From Wolbachia endosymbiont of Cylisticus convexus (GTDB lineage Bacteria > Pseudomonadota > Alphaproteobacteria > Rickettsiales > Anaplasmataceae), in contig NZ_QPIP01000044.1 in assembly GCF_003344345.1 (NCBI RefSeq), positions 1 to 14,583 on the forward strand: a DNA stretch of 14,583 bases, read 5' to 3'. This document shows, one piece after another, positions 7,750 to 14,583 of this stretch (within the stretch, counting starts at the first letter, position 1; each line of letters starts with the position of its first letter). Position numbers and translations under genes: made by a program. The notes below the pieces were generated by a model. It was not told where the DNA came from and made no database searches. It saw only the letters and a program-made list of their open reading frames with translations.

Positions 7750-8137
7750 GAACAATTTAGCATTACTAGAGAGTATTAATTTAGATTTTATCCCTTATGC
7801 TTGCCACTACGATGAAGAAACTATACTAACAAAACAGGGGGAATTGTTAAAAATAATTAAGTTAGAAGATTATTCTTCAGTTGATAACCACAGCGATCTT
7901 AGAACTGAAATTAGAAAAAGCATATCAAAAAATATCAAAAGCTTATATTTTACCGTTTGGATTCATACTGTCCGAAAGCACAACAAACTGAGCTTACAGT
8001 GGAATAAAACTGCAGACTTCTCCGATCAGCTACATTCAACATGGTTTAATAAACTAACTGATAGTAAATTACAGTATATAAATGAGCTGTATATTGTGGT
8101 GTTATTTAGTGATTTTGGCAAACATATTAGTAATACA

Positions 8138-8147
8138 TTTTTTTTTT
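8138..8147 (+). other. T10 tract at second virB4 frameshift
   Basis: Ten T after AATACA put the upstream frame into WRYKE and a stop at 8164. With nine T the reading goes on as FFFGVIKSKHRLFLQENHQE into the ATPase domain. The two frames overlap from 8082 to 8164. Confidence 0.6.
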
Positions 8148-10041
8148 GGCGTTATAAAGAGTAAACATAGATTATTCTTACAAGAAAATCATCAAGAATT
8201 GCAAAGGGTGACTGGTCTGATTCAAAAAGATTTAGAACCTTTTGGAGCTAAAAAGCTGGGCCTTAGGTTTAGTGAGGGCAAAGTATATTCTAAGATGATG
8301 GAATTTCTCCATTACATTATTACATTAACCCACAAAGAATATCCAATATATGAAAAGGATCTATCGCAACATGTTAAAAATCTAAAAGTAGCTTTTGGAT
8401 TCAACACATTTCAAACAATATTTGGAAATCAACAGAAGTTTGGTTCTGTTTTTTGCATAAAGGAATATCGAGAAATCTCTTTGGAAAATATAGATAGGTG
8501 TTTGCAACTTGACTCTGAGCTTATTATTACAGAGGTAATAATATTCACTAGTAATAGCAAAGCAGTCAAAGAATTCAAAAAACAAATTAATATATTGCAG
8601 ATCAGTGAGGATAACACCTTACTTCAAAATTCAGAAATAAAGGAAATAATAGAACTTGAAAAAACTTCTGTTATGGATTTTTGTCAACAGAAAATTATTT
8701 TTACAATCTTTGCAGATGATAAGAACAGATTAGCTAAAAATATCAGCGATCTATCCTCTGTAATGTCGTTAATCGGTTTGATGATGTTTAGAACTGATCT
8801 ACACATGGAAAATCATTTTTGGGCGCAGCTTCCTGGAAACTTTGCTTTTGTTACACAACCGAAAAATATATTAGAAAAATATGCTTGCAGCTTTGCTATG
8901 TTGCACGATTTTACATCGGGTACATTAAAAGGGAGAAGGTGGAAAGAAGCAGTAACAGTCTTTTTTTCAAAAAAAGGAAGCCCTTATTTTTTTAACTTTC
9001 ATGGAAAGAAAAATAATGGTCATACCACGATACTTGGAGCTCCAAATTCAGGCAGAACCTCACTGATCAATTTTCTACTGTCGGAGTCAAGAAAATTTAA
9101 TCCCAGGATTGTAATATTAGATAATACTGGAAAATCAATAATCTTTACTAAAGCAGTGAGTGGCCAATATTACATAATTAATCAAAAACATAAAGATAAA
9201 AGTCTAAAATTTAACCCATTAAACATTGAAGATAGTGTTTCTAATCGCAATATGCTGATCGAGCTGATAAAAAGAATGGTTGCAGATGAGAATTTGATAA
9301 ACGTAGAAGAAAAAATAAAAAAGGTTGTAGATCTTATATTTGATATACCAAGGGAATTGCGTTCTATTTCACAAGTTTTTGCAAAACTTTCAGATCTTGG
9401 AGGTAAAATAAGTAAATGGTGTGGTGATGGTGAATTTGCTTACTTATTCCAAGATGGTGATGAGTCAGACATTGACTGGGAAACAAAAACCATATCTCTC
9501 AATACTGCGAATCTTACTAAGCAAAAAGAATGTATGTCCGTGATACTTTACTATTTTTTATACTCTTTTGAAGCAAAATGTGATGGCTCGCCTGCAATAC
9601 TTGTTTTGGATGAAGCATGGGAGATAAGTAATATTTTTCCTACAGAGGAAGAGTTTGACGACTGGATGCAAAGAATGACGGAACTAAATGTTGTGGTAAT
9701 CCTAAGTACTGAAAATTTGAATCTCGCATTTGCTAGCAAATTTACTCAATATTTAGATAAACATGTTGATACAAGAATCTTAATGCCGAACGTTAATGCA
9801 AACAGGTTATACATAAAGGTACTTTCTCTATCGAAAGAGGAACTGAATATTATTTTGCAAACACCAACGCAGGAAGGTTTATTTTTGATAAAGCAATACA
9901 AAGGTTTAGTAACTTTAAGTCTAGATTTGAAAAATATGAAAGAAATACATGTGCTTTCGGCTAATAAAGAGACTATAAAGTATATGTGTGAAGCAATAAA
10001 GGAAAAGGGCGAGAAAGTGAGTAAGTGGTTACCGGTATTTT

Positions 10042-12802
10042 ATGAGAGATGTAAAGTTTAAAGTCAAATTTTTTTTCCTAGTGCTAATTTTGCTTGGTAC
10101 AAATAGTGGGTACCCTGCTCCATGGTGTCCAAACTTAGTAAAAACTAATACTCATGCTGAAGAAATTGTAAATAAGGCAGGTAAAGGCTTGTGGAAGATT
10201 ATTAGCTTTGATTGGGGCAATGTAAATTATGATGATCATCTATTAAAAAATATTAAAGTGAGTCCAGTGAGAAATCAAGGTGTTGATGGTTACTTTAATC
10301 CGAGAATTAGAGTGTGTGATTATGAAGGAGATAATTGTTATGAATTGTATAATAAACAGTCTTGTCAAAAAATATACGGAACTCAAGGGAGTGGTGCTGG
10401 AGTTTCTGCAGCAGTTTTCATCGATTGGCAAGGAACAAAAGAGGGAGATAAGTTGGAAAATGGCATGAACTGGGAGTGGGCAAAAGATGTAACTGAAAAA
10501 GAGCGAGAAAAATTTGCCAATTCTCCTAAGGTGTGTGCTTGTAGTCAAAAAATTGCTTGTGCAGACTATTCAACAAAACTTTTCGCACGTGCGACTTCTG
10601 TAGGTAAAGATGAATGCGATGTTTGCTATCAAACAAAAGTACAATGTGTCCCTGTGCCACTTGCGCCCGGTCCTCCTCCGTTTTGTGAGCAACTTGCGAT
10701 GTCACCTCCACAAGTTAGAATTGTTCCTGTAAGAAACCAAGACAACGATTACTTTCATCCAAGAGTTGGAGTCATTGTTGGTGAGCTGAAGGAAAGAAGG
10801 GAGCTACCTTTTCCACGCGTTGTTTCAAGTAATGAGAATATTCAAAGTGCTCCATACTCTATTCCAGATAAAGATACCCACCATCACTTTAAAACTTATA
10901 GAAAAAAAAGGTCGGCTCTGCACTGAGTATTATGGTACTGAGAGAGAAGAGTCCGAAAGAAAATTGCAATTTCCTGCTCGCTGTTTCCCAGCACCGCCTG
11001 CTCCAGAGCTTGAAGAAGTGAGCATACCAAAGCCTGATGAGGGTAAAGGTGAAAATACATTAAAAGTAAAAATGAAGATGAGTGAGAACGTTTGCACTTA
11101 TGATGCACGTGGAACTCACAATAATGGAGTCTGTACTTTTTATGTTAATGCGAATTCTCCTACATACGTTGGCCATCTACCTTTAAAAGTAGTAAAGCCG
11201 GCAATAGTGGCAAAAACAACTGATAGTAGTAACAGTAAAAGCGATATCGATAACATAATAGAAGGTATATTAAAAAATAACTCTCAGTTTGAGGTTTTAA
11301 AAAAGTATGGTTATGTTCCTGATATCGAAACAGAATGTAACGAATTTCAGGATGGTAAGTGTAAACTAGATGACTCAGGATATCCCAAAATAGAAGTAAA
11401 ATATAAAGAAAATTCTAAAAGTAAAATGCTCTGCCTTTCTGGTTGGCAGCCAGAACCGGAGGAGTTTGCTCTTGAAAAAGAAAGTGAGCTAATACCGCTA
11501 AAATCAATGGGGGCAAGATACAATAAATACAATACTGTTTATTCAAAGGAGTCGAATCAACTTTATTATTTTCCTTGTAATGAAACAATTGAGGTTTTAG
11601 CAAAGCCGCAAAATGAGCTGAATGAGATAATATTCAATAAGAAGGGATATATTTCCATTCCTGAAGAAAATAAGCCTAGAGATAATTGCGTGACAGAAGA
11701 GGATAAAGAGATAGATACAAAACAAAATTGTAACAAATGCAAGATAGTATATGAATTAACAGATAGAAAGCATGAAGAAAAAAATTGCAATCAAGGTGAT
11801 GATGGTTGCCTTTGCTTTGATGGAGTGTGTAGTCGCTCAACACAGTATGTAGATAAGGACGACAAGCCATTTTACTTAAGAGTTTCACAAGATGAAAATG
11901 GCGTTGTAACGAAGTTAGATAATCCAATTAAAGCAAATAGAACAGAAGTCTTTTTCGCTGATAAATTATGTAGGTTCGATTTAGAAGGTTTAAAAAAGAG
12001 ATTGCGTGAAATAATAGTAACGCAATTGAGAAATAAGAAGCAGGAGCTTGAAAGGAGTAAAAAAGAGTCTTATGAGCTTGGAGATGGTTATACAGATGAT
12101 CTATCGATGTATGATTATGTTGAAATAGAAGCATGGGGAGGTGGTGAAGCAGGTCATATAAATGGTAAAGCTCAGTCTACAGAAAGTAGACCAGGAATGC
12201 CGGGGGATTATATTAAAGCTCAATTAAAAATTGACCCTAGTTACCCTACAATAATGGTTGAAGTTAAAGAAGGAGGCGGCAATAGAGAGCTATATGTATC
12301 AGATAAAAATGGGGGATCGCCTACAATAAAAATATGTGATTTGCAAAAGCAAAATTGCCAGAAACTAATTACAGTTGCAGGTGGAGGAACAACAGATCAA
12401 ACAAGAATTCACAAGAAAAATTTAAACTTAAAAGAAACAATCATAAAAGGAAGGAAGTTTACTGAAGATAATAAAATAACATATATAGAAAATGGTGAGA
12501 TTAAGTATAAAGATGTAACAAAATGTAGTCAAAGCTACACTAATAAAATATACGGTGCTGGCGGTTGTATAAATAAAAGCAAAGGGACTTATGGTAAAGG
12601 TGCTCCTGGTTATGTGAAGATTAAACCTATGTTTGACAAAATTAATAAAGAAAGAGTAAAAAAAATAGATGATGCTATTGAAAAAATGATACAAAATCCA
12701 AATGATATCACAACCATTGATGATTCTTTAATAAATAAACTTGATAAAGAGATTATTGATACAATTAAAGAAGAAATTAAAAAAGAATTATTAGGACTAT
12801 AG
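10042..12802 (+). pseudogene. Secreted Cys-rich protein with glycine-rich C-terminal domain, one frameshift
   Basis: The start at 10042 overlaps the end of virB4 by 20 bases, so translation is coupled. The frame of the start runs to 10926; dropping one A from A8 (10902-10909) joins it to the frame ending at 12802, giving about 919 residues. A signal peptide covers residues 1-26. Many cysteines follow, with Pro-rich cysteine segments (CVPVPLAPGPPPFC, CFPAPPAPELE) and a two-copy repeat PVRNQ...YF.PR at residues 73-91 and 227-243. Residues about 690-863 read as a glycine-rich beta domain: YVEIEAWGGGEAGH, GMPGDYIKAQLKI, ITVAGGGTT, GAPGYVKIKP. A charged helical tail ends it. The cysteine/proline parts recall the extracellular regions of Rickettsiales VirB6 proteins, but no polytopic TrbL/VirB6 domain is present. 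It is not assigned with certainty. The stop lies 13 bases before an IS256 end. Confidence 0.7.
10902..10909 (+). other. A8 tract at the frameshift of the secreted-protein gene
   Basis: Eight A give RKKRSALH and a stop at 10926; seven A give RKKGRLCTEYYGTEREESER and open the remaining 625 codons. It has the same polarity (one base too many) as the two virB4 tracts. Confidence 0.6.
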
Positions 12803-12814
12803 TCAAAGAACTCT

Positions 12815-12843
12815 GGGGAATGTTCAAAAAAGTGTGTCAAACC
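12815..12843 (+). repeat. IS256 terminal inverted repeat (other end)
   Basis: GGGGAATGTTCAAAAAAG continuing GTGTGTCAAACC is the inverted partner of 1763-1791, with one mismatch. The element body should lie to the right, but only a short remnant follows (to about 12860) before other sequence. It begins 13 bases after the stop of the secreted-protein gene. Confidence 0.8.
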
Positions 12844-12861
12844 GAATTTTTAGTTCAACTC

Positions 12862-12878
12862 GGGAACGTTCAAAAAAG
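12862..12878 (+). repeat. Second copy of the IS256 end core
   Basis: GGGAACGTTCAAAAAAG repeats the first 17 bases of the neighbouring terminal repeat and then diverges (CATACGCG...). It suggests that a second related end was joined here, or that the end was duplicated, before the rest was lost. Confidence 0.6.
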
Positions 12879-12924
12879 CATACGCGTCAAGTTAAGAGAA
12901 TACGCCCAATATAGCAACCATTTA

Positions 12925-13160
12925 GTATCTGTTCAGATACATGGCTAATGATATACAAATACTGAACACCAGTGCTCCCTTTCTTGTCATCCCAGTGTTT
13001 GACACTGGGATCCAGATTAGGCACTAAGTTGGTAAACACTTTACAACGTTTTTTGTGCAAAAGGACTGGATGCCAGTGTCAAGCACTGGCATGACACCCA
13101 TTTGTTCCTATAGTTGTCTTTTCTCGTCTACCTTATTTTGCCACTCTGCTGAACAGATAC
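12925..13160. mobile_element. 236-base MITE with perfect 8-base target duplication
   Basis: The ends are perfect 12-base inverted repeats, GTATCTGTTCAG at 12925-12936 and CTGAACAGATAC at 13149-13160, with weaker pairing for about ten more bases inward (TGGC.AA shared). Both ends are flanked directly by ACCATTTA (12917-12924 and 13161-13168), an 8-base target duplication. No coding sequence is inside; most of the interior is the large palindromic repeat at 12985-13096. This is a non-autonomous element moved by a transposase not in the window. An 8-base duplication occurs with IS66, IS256 and ISAs1 families, among others. Confidence 0.85.
12985..13096. repeat. Wolbachia-type palindromic repeat (TGTCATCCCAGTG class)
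   Basis: Two 31-base arms at 12985-13015 and 13066-13096 are inverted relative to each other (TGTCATCCCAGTG... and ...CACTGGCATGACA), and each arm is itself a small hairpin (CCCAGTGTTTGACACTGGG; GCCAGTGTCAAGCACTGGC). Similar palindromes are scattered through Wolbachia and Rickettsia genomes. Here it forms the core of the MITE. Confidence 0.8.
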
Positions 13161-13168
13161 ACCATTTA

Positions 13169-13310
13169 AGGTAGATATCTTATTTGTTATATTTATTTTT
13201 TAAGAAATCTTGATCTAAAATAAGATAATTTTTTTTAAAGAGTCTATAAATTACTAATTTTATCGTTTAATATCTAAAATAATTTTTACCGCTTCCCCTC
13301 TTGTATCTTG
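13169..13310. other. AT-rich spacer, no gene seen
   Basis: Between the MITE duplication and the structured IS110 leader lie about 140 AT-rich bases with no open frame of note. The left end of the IS110 element must fall in or near it, but IS110 elements often lack terminal inverted repeats, so I cannot place the boundary. Confidence 0.5.
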
Positions 13311-13505
13311 TAAAAAGCATCTAATGTTTTAAGCTTAAGCATTAGGTGGAGGAGGGAAGAACTCTGTTTCTCCTCTTAGATATAAAATCTGTAAGAAAGA
13401 TAAGAGTTCCCTCCTCAAAAGTATAGGCTGGACGGTATCGTAGAAAGACCTAAATGGCTCTAATTCTGTATCCACAAGGTTAGCCTTACTTTTCGTTTTA
13501 AATGG
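13300..13505 (+). ncRNA. Candidate IS110 bridge RNA region
   Basis: IS110-family elements encode a structured bridge RNA in the noncoding region 5' of the recombinase, which selects donor and target DNA. The corresponding region here is markedly structured: a hairpin at 13321-13345 (CTAATG...CATTAG around the palindrome TTAAGCTTAA), then a long stem of GAGGAGGGAAGAACTCT (13349-13365) with AGAGTTCCCTCCTC (13403-13416) enclosing a 37-base internal part, followed by GC-richer sequence up to the start at 13524. The pairing is read directly; the bridge-RNA role is inferred from family knowledge. Limits are approximate, and the donor and target loops cannot be assigned. Confidence 0.5.
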
Positions 13506-13523
13506 TAACGTATGGGGTTATAT

Positions 13524-14512
13524 ATGATCAACAACTTTCTTGGAATTGATGTATCAAAAGATCGCTTTGATGTTTTTCTTTCATTCATAAGTAAAAAAGA
13601 AAAGCGTGAAACTAGGAAAAGGAGCTTTAAGAACGATGATCTTGGGTTTCAAGGTCTGCTGAGTTTTCTACAAAAGCATAATGTGGAAGAAGTAAAGTCA
13701 TGCATGTGGTTGTTATAGCGAAGCTTTGGCTGAATTTCTGCACAATGCTGGACATTTTGTTAGTGTTGTAAATCCTTATTGTATTAAATCTTATACAAGG
13801 AGTAAGCTCGTAAGACAAAAGAATGATCAGACTGATGCAGAAATTATTGCTGATTATTGCCAAAGACAGGAACCAACTCGTTGGACACCACCTTCTTCTG
13901 AAATGAAAAAATTAAAACATCTTTATCGTTGCTCAGTTGCGTTAAAAGAATTAGTAAATAACCACCTAGAAAAAAAAGAGAGACTGCCTAAAGAAGTTGC
14001 AAATGCTTGTTGCAACGAATATAGTTAAAAAAATAGAAATAATAAAAAACTCCATACGCAAACTATTAAAGCAGCACAAAGAATTGTTGGAAAATTTTCA
14101 GCTTCTATTGACTATTCCAGGAATAGGAGAGGAATCAGCAATGGCTATTTTAGCTGAAATCCCTGACATAAAAGCTTTTAGAGATGCCAGGCAATTGGCA
14201 GCATATACAGGAGTTATACCGAAAAATATAACATCAGGTTCATCTGTACATTCTAAACCAAGATTAAGTAAATCAGGTTCACAAACATTACGTAAGGCCC
14301 TTTTCTTTCCTGCCATAGTAGCCAAGAATCACAATCCTATCATTGTGAGTTTTTGCCAAAGACTAAAGAAGAAGGGTAAGCATAATATGGCAATTGTGGG
14401 AGCTGCAATGCGTAAGCTACTCCATATCATTTTCGGTATCCTGACATCCAAAAGTGCTTTTGATCCAAATCATATCAAGAATTACAGAACTAGGATGTTG
14501 ACTGTAGTTTAA
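13524..14512 (+). pseudogene. IS110-family transposase, broken (second copy, complete length)
   Basis: This copy shows the whole gene, about 330 codons, the normal size. The ATG at 13524 is preferred to 13512 because GGGG at 13514-13517 gives a ribosome site six bases upstream. It starts MINNFLGIDVSKDRFDVFLS with the first DEDD Asp at residue 9. The first frame stops at 13718. The bases after TGCATG read as if eight nucleotides (coding Glu-Ala-Thr of CMEATG) were deleted, which removes the catalytic Glu. Further on are KNDQTDAEIIADYC and, after a second shift near 13998-14013, the Transposase_20 region with the SGSS serine. The lesions are identical to the first copy. It could be moved only in trans. 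Confidence 0.9.
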
Positions 14513-14583
14513 AATCAAAAAATGCTTCCAATCCATTCAACATATTCACTAACTGTAATCTGTGTACTGTTACACAATCAGAA
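13589..14583. repeat. Direct repeat, copy 2 (matches 1-995)
   Basis: Same sequence as 1-995, ending at the last base of the window inside the IS256 remnant. See copy 1 for the interpretation as self-overlap or duplication. Confidence 0.95.
14513..14583 (-). pseudogene. IS256 remnant after IS110, second copy
   Basis: These 71 bases repeat 925-995 and continue the minus-strand open frame of the degenerate IS256 transposase. They hold no recognisable transposase residues of their own; their importance is that the duplication extends beyond the IS110 gene. Confidence 0.6.

Larger units (their letters stand above)
7705..10061 (+). pseudogene. virB4: VirB4-type T4SS ATPase paralogue, split by two homopolymer frameshifts
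   Basis: VirB4 is the large cytoplasmic ATPase that powers type IV secretion. Three frames join to about 784 residues, close to the usual 800. The ATG at 7705 gives MQLKVPATSSQSKKK; the frame shifts at A9 (7741-7749) to NNLALLESINLDFIPYACHY, then DEETILTKQGELLKII, a typical VirB4 N-terminus; it shifts again at T10 (8138-8147) into the ATPase part. Dropping one base in each tract restores a single frame. Walker A is at 444-452, GAPNSGRTS, with Arg450 in place of the catalytic lysine; Walker B, ILVLDEAW, is intact near 631-638. No clear ribosome site precedes 7705. Rickettsiales carry a divergent second VirB4, and this is probably that paralogue. It may be a pseudogene, a gene read by slippage, or a sequencing artefact; the long intact frames argue against old decay. 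Confidence 0.85.

Noticed and set aside
8082..8164. Start of the ATPase frame at 8082 with a hydrophobic opening (MSCILWCYLVILANILVIHF) as a separate membrane-anchored protein
   Set aside because: The opening is the out-of-frame reading of the VirB4 N-terminal region, whose true frame (VVLFSDFGKHISN) overlaps it. The shift at T10 explains it better than a new signal anchor.
10820..10905. Independent gene starting at 10820 inside the secreted-protein gene
   Set aside because: The first 28 codons are the wrong frame of the upstream coding sequence. The protein-like reading starts only after the A8 tract, so it is one gene with a frameshift.
12985..13096. CRISPR array or rho-independent terminator
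   Set aside because: Two inverted arms only, no regular spacers and no T-run. It is the palindromic core of a MITE.
1..14583. Small autonomous plasmid or phage circle implied by the repeated ends
   Set aside because: No replication, partition or phage gene is present, and nuoD is a chromosomal housekeeping gene. Assembly overlap or duplication is more economical.

Overview
The window looks like an AT-rich endosymbiont chromosome of the Rickettsiales, most probably Wolbachia. The reasons are a lone nuoD next to a cytochrome b561 gene, a divergent second VirB4, many decayed insertion sequences (IS110, IS256 and IS5 families), and a palindromic repeat of the TGTCATCCCAGTG type common in Wolbachia. 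The assignment rests on recognition of sequence types, not on a search.

Layout. Bases 1-2786 are a pile-up of dead mobile elements: a broken IS110-family transposase (1-924, plus), a degenerate IS256-family transposase (902-1720, minus) with its terminal repeat at 1763-1791, and a heavily frameshifted IS5/IS903-like element (1792-2786, minus). After a decayed spacer comes nuoD (minus, 3148-4320). A roughly 250-base divergent region with a promoter candidate for each direction separates it from a cytochrome b561 gene (4575-5096) and a closely spaced nitronate monooxygenase/FabK-like flavoprotein gene (5102-6097). Next come a charged protein of unknown function with a C-terminal membrane hairpin (6208-7197) and a run of type IV secretion-like genes on the plus strand: a small VirB2-like membrane protein (7292-7657), a VirB4 ATPase paralogue (7705-10061) and a 919-residue secreted, cysteine-rich protein with a glycine-rich C-terminal domain (10042-12802). 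Bases 12803-14583 are again mobile: an IS256 terminal repeat, a 236-base MITE with a perfect 8-base target duplication, a structured region that may encode the bridge RNA of the IS110 element, and a second copy of the broken IS110 gene.

The most notable points are these. (1) VirB4 and the secreted protein downstream are split by three frameshifts. Each lies in a homopolymer (A9, T10, A8) and each is exactly one base too long. Both reading frames are otherwise open and family-like, so transcriptional slippage, sequencing error and early decay are all possible. (2) The Walker A lysine of this VirB4 is arginine. (3) Bases 1-995 and 13589-14583 are the same sequence, and the repeat runs past the IS110 gene into the IS256 remnant. 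This means either a segmental duplication or a contig that overlaps itself (unit length 13,588). (4) If the two ends join, the IS256 terminal repeats at 12815 and 1791 become the two ends of one element that has the MITE and the IS110 element nested in it.

How the genes may work together: NuoD belongs to respiratory complex I, and the b561 protein is a separate membrane haem protein. The VirB2-like, VirB4 and secreted proteins would form an accessory set of the dispersed Rickettsiales type IV secretion system. The 329-residue protein just upstream is a conceivable membrane protein or substrate of that system, but only its position suggests this. I saw no tRNA, rRNA or CRISPR array.
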